From Novosphingobium sp. IK01 (GTDB lineage: Bacteria > Pseudomonadota > Alphaproteobacteria > Sphingomonadales > Sphingomonadaceae): a DNA stretch of 64,000 nucleotides. Position numbers and translations under genes: made by a program. Below, one piece after another: positions 8,014 through 16,049 of this stretch. How positions within the stretch are numbered: the stretch's first letter is position 1; each line of letters opens with the position of its first letter. The notes beneath the pieces are model-generated. The model ran no database searches. It was given only the letters and a program-made list of their open reading frames with translations, and was not told the DNA's origin. The stretch spans positions 2,935,001 to 2,999,000 of the forward strand of contig NZ_BTFW01000001.1 of assembly GCF_033242265.1 (NCBI RefSeq), given 5' to 3'.

Positions 8014-8492
8014 CACGGTGCAGTGAGGCTCTGTTGATATCAATGGCATTTGGGCAGCACCTCGCGGTCGATCATCTTCGTGTTCAGGCGGGTTGGTGGT
8101 TCGTTCCCCAATCAACTGGTTTGGGAATGGCCGAAATGGGCGGTTGGCAGGCACGGAATTCCGCCAGTTTTGGGCCTGCGATATCGGGGGGGTATTGGAA
8201 TGAGGCCCGCCGCCCCTCAGGGGGCATTTGGTCATGTCCGTTCGCAGTTCTAGCGGGGCTGTCGCCCCGAACCCCATATAACGAGTAGATCGGGCATACC
8301 GACACCGGGTATAGTCATCGTCCGAACAGGGGACAACGGGTCGGCGCCAATCCATTTGTGTCCAAAACCGAACAGGGAACCGCATCGACATCTCAGATGT
8401 CGGGGCGGCGAACCTGTTCGCGGTGGGCGAGGCGTGACCGCTTGCGGGAACGGCGAGGACGACGCCTCAATACACCAAGGAAGGTGAACAGC
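8014..8492. other. Non-coding island stretch
   Basis: About 480 bases without a supported gene. Open frames on both strands lack ribosome binding sites and recognisable composition. A short GC hairpin (GCGGGGC-tgt-CGCCCCG, near 8251) is the only local structure noticed. Confidence 0.4.
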
Positions 8493-8576
8493 GCGCGGCA
8501 AACCGCGCTTGAGCCCTTGATGTTTGCTCGACCTTTCTGGCGGGCGCAAGGCCACACCAGAAAGGTCGAGCAAACA
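8493..8576. repeat. Hairpin pair: 6-bp stem followed by 20-bp perfect inverted repeat
   Basis: GCGCGG (8493-8498) pairs with CCGCGC (8503-8508) around CAAA. Immediately downstream TGTTTGCTCGACCTTTCTGG (8521-8540) is perfectly complementary to 8557-8576 across a 16-base spacer. A perfect 20-base stem is too long for an ordinary terminator and has no T-run. It may be a folded single-strand origin, an oriT- or recombination-type site, or terminal repeats of a tiny non-autonomous element. Confidence 0.75.
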
Positions 8577-8741
8577 CCTTCGGCAGAGATGAAGCAGGGA
8601 GTTGGGGGGGTGTCGGTGTCCGAAGTAAACTTCATATGTATTACAGAGTTTTCTCGGACAGATTTTAGATCTGCGAAAGGACAAATAAATATTGCGTGAT
8701 ATGAAGTAGGTGAATTATATTAAGCCTTCAATACAAAAGGT
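8577..8741. other. AT-rich stretch upstream of truncated P-loop gene
   Basis: Markedly AT-rich compared with the chromosome. It may hold the promoter of the broken gene at 8742. No gene is supported. Confidence 0.35.
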
Positions 8742-8902
8742 ATGTGGATGAAGGTATATTGCGACGAGTCACCAGCAGGAATGGGAAAGACAAGAAGATC
8801 AATTCGAAATATTTGCAACAATACGTGCAAGGTTTTGTTTATTACGGAGAGGAAGAGCTCATTTCATGAACTGGAGGCGGATATCAACGAGGCCGCAACC
8901 GA
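8742..8902 (+). pseudogene. 5' fragment of a P-loop-like gene, cut by IS256 element
   Basis: An ATG at 8742 (another at 8748) starts a frame of about 54 codons with SPAGMGKTRRSI near residue 10. This resembles the nucleotide-binding loop at the N-terminus of helicase-like or packaging ATPases. The frame then enters the left inverted repeat of the IS element and continues only as junk. The fragment and its surroundings are AT-rich, unlike the chromosome. The remainder of the gene is not found on the other side of the IS, so flanking DNA has been lost. The specific family cannot be named. Confidence 0.5.
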
Positions 8903-10330
8903 GGATCGTGTCCCACGGCATGGTGTAGCTTATCTGGGCCACCGCCAAATTCGGCATCAGCTTGAGCCGATCATGCGCCTGGCACAGCCGAGAGCACGAC
9001 GATGGGATTGTCGCTCACCGGCGCCATGGTTTCAAGCGACATGTATCGTCCACGCTGGACGGCCCATTCATCGGACTGTTCCATGAGAATGGCGCCGATG
9101 AGGCGGGTGATCGCAGCCTCGTTCGGGAAGATGCCGACAACCTCGGTGCGGCGTTTGATTTCGCCGTTCAGCCGCTCGATGGGATTCGTGCTGTGCAACT
9201 TGGCGCGGTGCTCCTTTGGGAAGGTCATGTAGGCCAGCACGTCGGGTTCGGCATCGTCCATCAAGGTGGCGAGTTTTGGGAGCTTCGGACGCATCTGGTC
9301 GGCGACAGAGCGCCATTGCTGGCTGGCTGCCTCGGGCGTTTCCTGTGCGAAGGCGGTGCCGATGAAGGCCGAGACGACCCGGCGACCGCTCTTGCCGGCA
9401 TGGGCCAGGGCATTGCGCATGAAGTGGACGCGGCAACGCTGCCATGTCGCGCACAGCAGCTTGGAGACCGCCGCCTTGATGCCCTCATGCGCATCGGAGA
9501 TCACCAGCTTCACGCCGCGCAGGCCCCGGCGCGTCAACTTGCGCAGAAAGGCCGTCCAAAATGGCTCAGCCTCCGATGGGCCGATGTCCATACCCAGCAC
9601 TTCGCGGCGACCGTCGCTGTTGACGCCCACCGCAATGATCACCGCAACGGATACGATCCGGCCATTCTGGCGGACTTTGACATAGGTGGCGTCGATCCAC
9701 AGGTAGGGCCAGTCGCCCTCGATCGGGCGATCGAGGAAGGCATGCACCTTTTGGTCGAGCTCTTCGCACAGGCGGCTGACCTGGCTTTTGGAGATGCCAT
9801 CCATGCCCAGCGCTTTGACCAGGTCATCGACCGAGCGCGTCGAGATGCCATGCACGTAGGCTTCCTGGATGACCGCCGTCAGCGCCCGTTCGGCCATCCG
9901 GCGCGGCTCCAGAAATCCAGGAAAATAGCTGCCTTTACGCAACTTGGGGATGCGCAGTTCGACCGTGCCGGCGCGGGTGTGCCAGTCGCGGTTGCGATAG
10001 CCGTTGCGCTGGACGAGCCGGTCGGCAGACTTCTCGCCGTGACCGGCACCAGTCAGGCCTCCCACCTCCATCTCCATCAGCCGCCCGGCGGCAAACGAGA
10101 TCATCTCGCGCAAAATATCCGCGTCAGGGGCCTTCTCGACCAGCGTGCGCAAGTGCATCATGGAATCGGTCATCGTGGTTCTCCAGGTTCGAGCTTTGCA
10201 ACCCAAACCTATCCGAAAATCGCGGTGACCACCCGCGCTGCTGGCCGGACGCTACAGCGCTATATGGAAAGCGCGCGCCCGGCCAGCAGCGCTACCGTCA
10301 GAACCTACACCACGTCCCGGGACGCGACCC
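8903..10330. mobile_element. IS256-family insertion sequence
   Basis: The element carries one transposase gene on the minus strand. Imperfect terminal inverted repeats were found by comparing the ends: the left starts GGATCGTGTCCC (8903) and the right, read inward, GGGTCGCGTCCC (10330). Both continue to TGGTGTAG, with about 20 of 26 bases matching. Length of about 1.43 kb is normal for the family. The expected 8-9 base target duplication is not visible: the left flank ends GCAACCGA and the right begins TGTGAAGA. This points to rearrangement after insertion. Confidence 0.8.
8971..10173 (-). CDS. IS256-family transposase (Mutator-like DDE)
   Basis: A 400-residue transposase of the IS256/Mutator class. 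Catalytic acidic residues can be assigned to WIDATYVKV (first Asp), [10 protein letters not shown] (second Asp) and [13 protein letters not shown] (Glu region), with the [10 protein letters not shown] motif between them. The ATG at 10173 follows GGAGAACC; the slightly longer frame has no such site. The gene appears intact, so the element may still be mobile. It lies within the tRNA-Lys island between two broken genes. Confidence 0.93.
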   Translation of the reverse strand: MTDSMMHLRTLVEKAPDADILREMISFAAGRLMEMEVGGLTGAGHGEKSADRLVQRNGYRNRDWHTRAGTVELRIPKLRKGSYFPGFLEPRRMAERALTAVIQEAYVHGISTRSVDDLVKALGMDGISKSQVSRLCEELDQKVHAFLDRPIEGDWPYLWIDATYVKVRQNGRIVSVAVIIAVGVNSDGRREVLGMDIGPSEAEPFWTAFLRKLTRRGLRGVKLVISDAHEGIKAAVSKLLCATWQRCRVHFMRNALAHAGKSGRRVVSAFIGTAFAQETPEAASQQWRSVADQMRPKLPKLATLMDDAEPDVLAYMTFPKEHRAKLHSTNPIERLNGEIKRRTEVVGIFPNEAAITRLIGAILMEQSDEWAVQRGRYMSLETMAPVSDNPIVVLSAVPGA

Positions 10331-10331
10331 T

Positions 10332-10907
10332 GTGAAGAGAATCGACGAAGTTCCAGATGATGCATCTAGCCTTTGGTTGTGTCCGGGTGATTTATTGATT
10401 CAACGTGCAAACGCCTTGGAGCATGTGGGAGCAACCGCCATCTTCGATGGACCGGTTAAGACCTTCATTTATCCTGACCTAATGATGCGTGTGAGGTTCG
10501 ACGATCCACGGCTGACACGCCTTATGTGGTACAGGCTGAACTCCAAATCCACGCGGCAGTATTTCCGAGAAAACGCTACGGGAACAGCGGGCAACATGCC
10601 TAAAATTAGCGGGAAAACTCTAAAAAATATGGTTGTCGCGATCCCACCCGCTGAAATGTGGGATGCCGTTCTAGCATTTTTGGAGAATGCATTCGCCCGG
10701 GCCGACCGCATGGAAGCCGAAGCTGCCCACGCCCGCGCGCTGATTGATCGTCTGGAGGCCGCGCTGCTCGCCAGGGCGTTCCGGGGCGAACTGGTCCCCC
10801 AGGACCCCGCCGACGAACCTGCCAGCGCTCTCCTCGCCCGCATCCGCGCCACGCGCGCCGCCGCCCCCAAGGCCAGGCGGGGGCGGAAGGCGAAGGAGAA
10901 CGCGTGA
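10332..10907 (+). pseudogene. 3' fragment of type I restriction specificity gene (HsdS, C-terminal half)
   Basis: The frame, opened by a GTG just outside the IS right end, encodes about 190 residues matching the C-terminal part of HsdS. It includes the end of a target-recognition domain (DLLIQRANALEHVG, ATGTAGNMPKISGKTLKN) and then the conserved coiled-coil spacer with RLEAALLARAFRGELVPQDPADEPA. A complete HsdS has two recognition domains and over 400 residues, so the N-terminal half has been lost at the IS junction. No hsdM or hsdR is present. The first 340 bases are AT-rich while the coiled-coil part is GC-rich, a mosaic typical of specificity genes. Confidence 0.8.
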
Positions 10908-11452
10908 TGCTCGGCCAATATGACGAAAAGGCCTTCCTCGCCTCGGCCGTGGCACCTTCGGCGGCAAGGCCGATCGGCGCGCCGGGTGTCTATGCCATCC
11001 TGCTGGCGGCCCCCGATGCCCTGCCCGGCGTGGCGGTCGGGCGCGAGGGGGTGCTCTATCTTGGCATGACCGGCGCCACGCTGGAGGCGCGCAACCATTT
11101 CCGGCATGCGCACAGCGGTTTTTCCACCTTTCGTCGCAGCCTGGGCGCCATTCTGGCCAGCGATCTGGGCCTTTCCGCGATCCCGCGCGGCCCCGGTGCC
11201 TCGAAATCCAATGTCCAGAACTATCGTTTTCCCGATGAAGGCGAACGGGCGCTGACAGCCTGGATGGAGCGTCATCTGCTGATCGCGCAGATGGCGCTCC
11301 CCGGCGATCTCGCGCGGATCGAGAAAGACCTGATCGCCTCGCTTGAGCCGCCTCTGAACCTCACCGGCTGGCCCAATCCGCAAAGAGCCGCCTTGAAGGC
11401 CCTTCGTGCGGCCTGCGCCGCCCAGGCCCGCAGTTCGCGCATCGGCAATTGA
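10907..11452 (+). CDS. GIY-YIG-like nuclease family protein linked to the type I restriction remnant
   Basis: A 181-residue protein. GVYAILLA and, about 25 residues later, VLYLGMT match the two strands of the GIY-YIG motif, followed by an arginine-bearing helix (LEARNHFRHAHSG) and STFRRSLGAILASDLGL. The order and spacing recall a GIY-YIG family often found beside type I restriction genes. Its start overlaps the hsdS stop (TGATG) with AGGAG eight bases upstream, so the two were one operon. A role in the restriction system or as a stand-alone nuclease is inferred. It appears intact. Confidence 0.65.
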   Translation: MLGQYDEKAFLASAVAPSAARPIGAPGVYAILLAAPDALPGVAVGREGVLYLGMTGATLEARNHFRHAHSGFSTFRRSLGAILASDLGLSAIPRGPGASKSNVQNYRFPDEGERALTAWMERHLLIAQMALPGDLARIEKDLIASLEPPLNLTGWPNPQRAALKALRAACAAQARSSRIGN

Positions 11453-11468
11453 ACGCAGGCAAGGCTGC

Positions 11469-11480
11469 TTTACCGGTAAA
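11469..11480. repeat. Palindrome TTTACCGGTAAA near the right island end
   Basis: A perfect 12-base palindrome about 100 bases from the tRNA-Lys 3' end, in the non-coding stretch where accessory recombination sites would lie. No function is demonstrated. Confidence 0.35.
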
Positions 11481-11577
11481 ATGAATCGCGCCCGTGCTTA
11501 CCCGGTGCTTACTGCAAGCTGAAAGTGCCCAGAATTTCGGGACCTGCTCAACGCCAAAAAAGCGTTTGAAAGCAATA

Positions 11578-11653
11578 TGGTGAGCCCTGCTGGGTTCGAA
11601 CCAGCGACCTACTGATTAAAAGTCAGTTGCTCTACCGACTGAGCTAAGGGCCC
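11578..11653 (-). tRNA. tRNA-Lys (anticodon TTT)
   Basis: The minus strand gives a 76-base cloverleaf: acceptor arm GGGCCCT/AGGGCTC, D-arm TAGCTCAGTCGGTAGAGCA, anticodon loop CTTTTAA with TTT anticodon, T-arm with GGTTCGAACCC, discriminator A and an encoded CCA. All stems pair, with one G-T in the acceptor. The 3' 22 bases are duplicated at 5483-5504, marking the integration site of the neighbouring island. Confidence 0.97.
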
Positions 11654-11686
11654 CCGTGGCGCCGGTTTGGCGCGTGGTTGGGCTGG

Positions 11687-12184
11687 TCACCTAGGCGTGG
11701 GGCGGCGGCGGGTCAAGCGGGAAGCCAGGTGTTTTGTGGCCAAACCTGTGAGTGGGTCGCGCCAGTCGGGGGCGATGGTCGTGGCGGGGCCGAGCACGAA
11801 GGGGCGCGTGCGGTAGGCCGGGTGGGGGATGACGAGGTTGGCTTCGATGTCGGCCAGTGCGCCGCCTGACCACAGCACGATGTCGAGATCGAGCGTGCGG
11901 GCGCGCCAGGGCGAGCCGCGACGGACGCGGCCAAAGGTGTGCTCGATGGACTGGAGGCGGGAAAGCAGGGCTGCCGGGGCGAGCGGGCTGGAGACCAGCG
12001 CGCAGGCATTGGCATAGCGGCGGCGCGAGGGGCCGAGCGGGGCGCTCGCGATGATCGGGGAGAGCACCTCAAGGTCCATACCCGCGCTGTCGAGCGCGCG
12101 CGCGGCGGCGCGCAGCACTTCGCGCGGGGCTCCGTGGCGCGGGTGGCGCACGTTGGAGCCCAGCGCGATCAGATAGCGATGCAT
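11687..12184 (-). CDS. folK: 2-amino-4-hydroxy-6-hydroxymethyldihydropteridine pyrophosphokinase
   Basis: A 165-residue HPPK, which transfers pyrophosphate from ATP to 6-hydroxymethyl-dihydropterin in folate synthesis. Visible family motifs are ALGSN at the start, the catalytic RRGSPWRARTLDLDIVLW segment with its Asp pair, and the IPHPAYRTRPFVLGP stretch. The length is typical. The start lies three bases after the stop of the upstream N-carbamoylputrescine amidase-like gene, so the two are probably one transcript although functionally unrelated. Confidence 0.93.
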   Translation of the reverse strand: MHRYLIALGSNVRHPRHGAPREVLRAAARALDSAGMDLEVLSPIIASAPLGPSRRRYANACALVSSPLAPAALLSRLQSIEHTFGRVRRGSPWRARTLDLDIVLWSGGALADIEANLVIPHPAYRTRPFVLGPATTIAPDWRDPLTGLATKHLASRLTRRRPTPR

Positions 12185-12187
12185 CGC

Positions 12188-13042
12188 TCAGATGTCTTGT
12201 GCGAGGCGGCCATAGAGTTGCGGGCGGCGATCGCGGAAGAAGCCCATGCCGGCGCGGTGGCGGGCGGCTTCTTCCAGATCGAGCGTGGCGACCAGAACGC
12301 CGGTTTCCTGAGCGCCATACTCGGCCAGGAAATCGCCCCACTGGTTGGCGATGAAGCTGTGGCCATAGAAGGCCTGCCCGTTTTCCTCGACACCGATGCG
12401 GTTGGCCGCAACGACCGGCATGCAGTTGGACGCGGCATGGCCGAGCATTGCGCGGCGCCAGACCCGGCTGGTGTCGAGATCGGCGTCATAGGGTTCGCTG
12501 CCGATGGCGGTGGGGTAGAACAGAACTTGCGCGCCCATCAGGGCCATCGCGCGCGCGCATTCGGGATACCACTGGTCCCAGCAGACGCCCACGCCGATGC
12601 GCGTGCCGAATACGTCCCAGACCTTGAAGCCGGTGTTGCCGGGGCGGAAATAGTACTTTTCCTCGTAACCGGGGCCATCGGGGATGTGGCTCTTGCGGTA
12701 GATGCCCATGATTTCGCCCTGCGCGTCGATCATGGCGAGGGTGTTGTAGTAGTGCGGGCCTTCGCGCTCAAAGAAGCTGGTGGGGATCGCCACGCCCAGC
12801 GCCTTGGCGAGGCGCTGCATGGCCTTGACCGAGGCGTCTTCCTCCAGTGTGTGGGCGAGGGCAAAGCGCGCCTCGTCCTCGGTCACGCAGAAATAGGGAC
12901 CGGCGAACAGTTCGGGCGGCAGGATCACTTGCGCGCCTTGCGCGGCGGCGGCCTCCACCTGGGCGGCAACGGCGGCGATGTTGTCGGCCGGATCGGGCGA
13001 GGCGAGCGCAAGTTGCAGCGCGGCGACGGTCAGCTGGGTCAT
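12188..13042 (-). CDS. aguB: N-carbamoylputrescine amidase-like carbon-nitrogen hydrolase
   Basis: A 284-residue nitrilase-superfamily enzyme closest to N-carbamoylputrescine amidase of the agmatine-to-putrescine route. The catalytic triad is visible: Glu in ILPPELF, Lys in YRKSHIPDG and Cys in GVCWDQWYPE. The frame extends further upstream, but MTQLTVAALQL is the normal family beginning and the upstream residues lack conserved character, so the start is placed at 13042. No agmatine deiminase gene is in the window. The folK gene follows immediately. Confidence 0.85.
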   Translation of the reverse strand: MTQLTVAALQLALASPDPADNIAAVAAQVEAAAAQGAQVILPPELFAGPYFCVTEDEARFALAHTLEEDASVKAMQRLAKALGVAIPTSFFEREGPHYYNTLAMIDAQGEIMGIYRKSHIPDGPGYEEKYYFRPGNTGFKVWDVFGTRIGVGVCWDQWYPECARAMALMGAQVLFYPTAIGSEPYDADLDTSRVWRRAMLGHAASNCMPVVAANRIGVEENGQAFYGHSFIANQWGDFLAEYGAQETGVLVATLDLEEAARHRAGMGFFRDRRPQLYGRLAQDI

Positions 13043-13202
13043 GCCTGCGCACTTATGCTTTTGAGGCGTGCAATTCAACGACAGCAGCATGACAATCGTG
13101 GGCAGGAACGGGCGCGGAGGATGACAGGCGGCGTTCGGCTTCCTATCTGGCGGGCACGATATTCCTCTGAACAACATTCTTTTGAACGACAAGGATCCCA
13201 TC

Positions 13203-13730
13203 ATGGCCCAAGCCATTCTTGCCGGCGGTTGCTTCTGGTGCACCGAGGCGGTGTTTCATGACGTGATCGGCGTGTCGCAGGTCGAGAGCGGCTATATTGG
13301 CGGGACGGTTGAAAACCCGAGCTACAAGCTGGTTTGCACCGGATCGACCGGCCATGCCGAAGCCATCCGGGTGACGTTCGATCCCGAAGTCATCGCCTAT
13401 GGCCAGTTGCTTGACATCTTCTTTGCGACCCACGATCCGACGCAGCTCAACCGTCAGGGCAACGATGTGGGCACCCAGTATCGCTCGGCGCTGTTCCCGC
13501 TCGACGAGGGGCAGGAGGAGGAAGCCCGTCTGGCCATTGCGCGCGCACAGGCCGAGCGGGCCGAGCCTGTCGTGACCACCATCGAGCCGGTGGCGCCGTG
13601 GTATCCGGCCGAGGACTATCATCAGGACTATTGGGAAGGCGAAGGCCAGCGCAATCCCTATTGTCTGGCGGTGATTCCGCCCAAGCTGATGAAGCTGCGC
13701 AAGAGCTTTGCGGGCAAGGTCAAGGCTTGA
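13203..13730 (+). CDS. msrA: Peptide methionine-S-sulfoxide reductase A
   Basis: A 175-residue MsrA that reduces methionine-S-sulfoxide in proteins. The [10 protein letters not shown] motif at residues 9-18 holds the catalytic cysteine, with [19 protein letters not shown] and the later EDYHQDY as further family signatures. A second resolving cysteine is near the C-terminus (NPYCLAV). A TTG at 13182 is in frame, but the ATG at 13203 has AAGGA seven bases upstream. Divergent from the amidase gene across about 160 bases. Confidence 0.95.
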   Translation: MAQAILAGGCFWCTEAVFHDVIGVSQVESGYIGGTVENPSYKLVCTGSTGHAEAIRVTFDPEVIAYGQLLDIFFATHDPTQLNRQGNDVGTQYRSALFPLDEGQEEEARLAIARAQAERAEPVVTTIEPVAPWYPAEDYHQDYWEGEGQRNPYCLAVIPPKLMKLRKSFAGKVKA

Positions 13731-13740
13731 GGGTCTGATT

Positions 13741-13861
13741 CGAAATTCGCCGAAGGGGCGAATTTCGGTTCTGGAGCGGGCCGGTGCCGAACGATCCGAA
13801 ACGATAGTTTCGGATCAGAAATTGCGAACAGGCGGGGGAAGGGCGCTTCCCCCGCCTGTTC
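13741..13861. terminator. Three consecutive hairpins between msrA and rsmB
   Basis: Stem 1 is 13741-13751 with 13757-13767 (11 pairs). Stem 2 is 13793-13802 with 13807-13816 (10 pairs, GATA loop). Stem 3 is 13826-13841 with 13846-13861 (16 perfect pairs, GGCG loop). They lie between the converging msrA and rsmB genes. The third probably terminates both transcripts; the first two may be additional terminators or repeat-type palindromes. Confidence 0.75.
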
Positions 13862-13863
13862 GG

Positions 13864-15150
13864 TCAGGCGGTCCAGCGGGCGGCGAAGAAGCCGTCGATG
13901 CCGCCTGATGAGGCCAGCATGCCCGGATCGCTGCGCAGCCAGCCTTGCGCGGTGGGGGCGATGCCTTCGGGCAGTTCGGTCTGGTCGAGCGGGGCGGGGG
14001 TGAGCGCGGTGAAGGCCTTGGCCTGGTCCTCGCCCTCGGCCGGTTCGAGCGAGCAGGTGGCGTAGACGAGGCGTCCGCCCGGACGCAGCCAGCCCGCCGC
14101 ACGGGCGAGCATGGCGGCTTGCAGCGTGGCCAGCTCGTCGATCTGGGCGATCCGGTGAAGCACGTCGGGGTGTCGGCGGCAGGTGCCCGTGGCGCTGCAC
14201 GGCGCATCGACCAGAATGGCGTCGAACGGGGCTTCGGGCTCCCATGTCAGCGCGTCGGCAGCCACGATCCGGGCTGAAAGGCCGGTGCGCGCGAGGTTGG
14301 CCGACAGGCGTTCGAGGCGGCGGGCCGACTTGTCGAGCGCGGTCACGTCCCAGCCCATCGCGGCAAGCTGCATGGTCTTGCCGCCCGGCGCGGCGCACAA
14401 GTCGAGCGCGCGGGCGCCATGGCCTGCGCCGAGCAGGCGCGCGGGCAGGCTCGCGGCCAGATCCTGAACCCACCAGGCCCCTTCGGCAAAGCCGGGCAGG
14501 CTTTCCACCGCGCTGCCGCGCGGCAGGCGGACATGGCCGGGCATCAGCGAGATCCCGCCCAGACGCTCGGCCCACAGCGCGGTTTGCGTGGCATCGCGCA
14601 AGGTGAGGTCGAGCGGCGGGGGCGTGGCGATCCCGGCGGCGATGGCGGGCACGCGGCCCGGCCATGCTTCGTCCCAGCGCGTAGCGGCAGCGGCGGGCAG
14701 GCTCGGCGCTTCGGGCAGGGTGGCCCCCCGCTTGAGCAGGGCCGAGAACACCCCATGGGCCAGACGGCGCGGGCCGCCCATCAGCAGCGGCAGGCCCGTG
14801 GCGATTACCGCATGGGGCGGCAGGTCGAGCCGCAGGGCCTGGGCCAGCATGATCTGGAGCACGCCGCGCGCCTTGGCATCTTCGGGAAGGTTCTGCTGGG
14901 TGGCGCTGTCGATCAGGGCGTCGATGTCGCCCAGCCAGCGCAAGGCCTCGCTCACGATGGCCAGCGCCAGCGCGCGGTCGTCGGCGCGCTCGATCGGGCG
15001 CAGGATCGGCGGCGCGATCTGGTCGAGCGGCTCGCCCCGGCGCAGCACGGCATCGAGCAGGCGCAAGGCGGCACGCCGCGCGGGCACGCCGGGAATTGCC
15101 TCCGGGCTCTGGGAAGGGGCGGGCTTGCGGGTCTGTGGGGAACGGGCCAT
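13864..15150 (-). CDS. rsmB: 16S rRNA m5C967 methyltransferase RsmB-like
   Basis: A 428-residue RsmB/NOP2-family RNA cytosine-5 methyltransferase. An N-terminal NusB-like helical domain (about residues 25-150) precedes the Rossmann methyltransferase domain. The S-adenosylmethionine motif is LDLCAAPGGKTMQLA. Cysteine motifs are VDAPCSATGTCRRHPD and the catalytic YATCSLEPAEGED. The start ATG at 15150 is preferred over an earlier in-frame one because the extra 58 residues are arginine-rich without family resemblance. Divergent from the DUF1674 gene. The 16S C967 target is inferred from family. Confidence 0.88.
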   Translation of the reverse strand: MARSPQTRKPAPSQSPEAIPGVPARRAALRLLDAVLRRGEPLDQIAPPILRPIERADDRALALAIVSEALRWLGDIDALIDSATQQNLPEDAKARGVLQIMLAQALRLDLPPHAVIATGLPLLMGGPRRLAHGVFSALLKRGATLPEAPSLPAAAATRWDEAWPGRVPAIAAGIATPPPLDLTLRDATQTALWAERLGGISLMPGHVRLPRGSAVESLPGFAEGAWWVQDLAASLPARLLGAGHGARALDLCAAPGGKTMQLAAMGWDVTALDKSARRLERLSANLARTGLSARIVAADALTWEPEAPFDAILVDAPCSATGTCRRHPDVLHRIAQIDELATLQAAMLARAAGWLRPGGRLVYATCSLEPAEGEDQAKAFTALTPAPLDQTELPEGIAPTAQGWLRSDPGMLASSGGIDGFFAARWTA

Positions 15151-15243
15151 TGCCCGGCCTATCGCGCCTCTCGCGGGTTTTGGCAATCTTGGTGCGCGGT
15201 TTCCCGATTGCGTCCGGGCGCGCAAAGGCGCAAGGGCTGGGCC

Positions 15244-15441
15244 ATGGATAAGCCGCACTCGACCGCACCGGCCGGTTTCCAGCGCGCTACACAGCGCCCG
15301 GCCCCCTTTGCCAAGCCCGACCACTGGCCCGATGGCCCCGTGCCCGAACCGCGCGCGGTGGAGCGGGGGGATGATCCCGATGGCCTTGATCCCACGCGTT
15401 TTGGGGATTGGGAGAAGAACGGGATTGCCATCGATTTTTGA
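15244..15441 (+). CDS. DUF1674 / SDHAF4-like small protein
   Basis: A 65-residue protein that is proline-rich until the strongly conserved C-terminal block DPTRFGDWEKNGIAIDF, the hallmark of the DUF1674/SDHAF4 family. Eukaryotic members help assemble flavinylated succinate dehydrogenase; bacterial members are assumed to do the same. The frame is embedded in longer spurious frames, but the conserved tail is decisive. It is divergent from rsmB and followed by a terminator hairpin at 15475. Confidence 0.82.
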   Translation: MDKPHSTAPAGFQRATQRPAPFAKPDHWPDGPVPEPRAVERGDDPDGLDPTRFGDWEKNGIAIDF

Positions 15442-15474
15442 CGGCTGAATTTTTCAGGAAGAAGAAGAGATAAC

Positions 15475-15495
15475 GAAGGGGGCAGGGCCCCCTTC
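15475..15495. terminator. Terminator hairpin after DUF1674 gene
   Basis: GAAGGGGGC, loop AGG, GCCCCCTTC: nine perfect pairs, 34 bases after the DUF1674 stop and ahead of the lysis cassette. No long T-run follows. Confidence 0.6.
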
Positions 15496-15614
15496 ACCCC
15501 ATGAGCTTTGGATGGGGCAGTGTTTGGGCGCTGCGCCGGGCGTGGCAACTGCCGATTCAAAGGGGGCGGGGCTATGGGCACTTTTTGGGCACTCTCCAGC
15601 ACGAGGTGCCTGCC

Positions 15615-16049
15615 ATGCCCCCGCTCGGTCCGATCCGGTTTCTCACGATTCATTGTGCCGCCACGCCCGAGGGGCGCGATGTGGCCGCCGAAACGATCAG
15701 CAGTTGGGATACCGCCAAGTTCGGGCAGGTGTCGTATCACTATGTGATCGAGCTGGACGGTTCGGTCCATGCGACCCTCCCCGATACGCTCAAGGGCGCG
15801 CATGTCGGGGGCAGGAACACCGGCAACCTCGGGGTCTGCTATGTCGGCGGGGTCGACAAGGCGGGCAGGCCCAAGGACACCCGCACCCCGGCCCAGACCA
15901 TGGCCCTGCGCGCGCTGGTAGCGGCCTATCGGGCGCGCTTTCCCGATCTTGTCGTGCGCGGCCATCGCGACTGGCCGGGGGTGGCCAAGGCCTGCCCGAG
16001 CTTCGACGTGGCCGCATGGCTGGCGCACGCCCCCGAGGAGCGCGCGTGA
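15615..16049 (+). CDS. Phage-type N-acetylmuramoyl-L-alanine amidase (endolysin)
   Basis: A 144-residue amidase-2 (T7 lysozyme/PGRP) domain that should cleave the amide between muramic acid and the stem peptide. Zinc ligands can be placed: His in LTIHCAATPEG, His in VVRGHRDW, and the Cys of KACPSFDV eight residues later. NTGNLGVCYVGG is a further family block. There is no signal peptide, so it would need a holin or other route to reach the wall. GAGGT lies seven bases before the ATG at 15615. The stop overlaps the Rz-like start. Downstream genes make this a lysis cassette rather than a cell-wall recycling gene. Confidence 0.9.
   Translation: MPPLGPIRFLTIHCAATPEGRDVAAETISSWDTAKFGQVSYHYVIELDGSVHATLPDTLKGAHVGGRNTGNLGVCYVGGVDKAGRPKDTRTPAQTMALRALVAAYRARFPDLVVRGHRDWPGVAKACPSFDVAAWLAHAPEERA

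Larger units (their letters stand above)
5483..11599. mobile_element. Decayed genomic island between tRNA-Lys and a copy of its 3' end
   Basis: The segment is bounded by 22-base identical direct repeats (5483-5504 and 11578-11599). The right copy is the 3' end of an intact tRNA-Lys gene, a classical integrase target. Inside, base composition shifts, with AT-rich stretches at about 7200-7730 and 8600-8900. Content is element-like: small genes with operator palindromes, a serine recombinase, tandem repeats, an IS256-family element and remnants of a restriction system. No tyrosine integrase is visible, so the element is probably a deletion remnant that can no longer excise by itself. Boundaries rest on the repeats and are firm; the history is inferred. 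Confidence 0.75.

Noticed and set aside
7744..8037. 97-codon frame through the 75-bp repeats
   Set aside because: The 74-base spacing of one unit breaks any repeated peptide, and no start signal is present; the array is better read as DNA or RNA structure.
8250..8684. Overlapping frames on both strands around the 20-bp inverted repeat
   Set aside because: They translate the hairpin arms, have no ribosome binding sites and resemble no family.
8962..10335. 457-codon plus-strand frame over the IS element
   Set aside because: It is the antisense shadow of the transposase, whose DDE motifs and ribosome binding site are clear.
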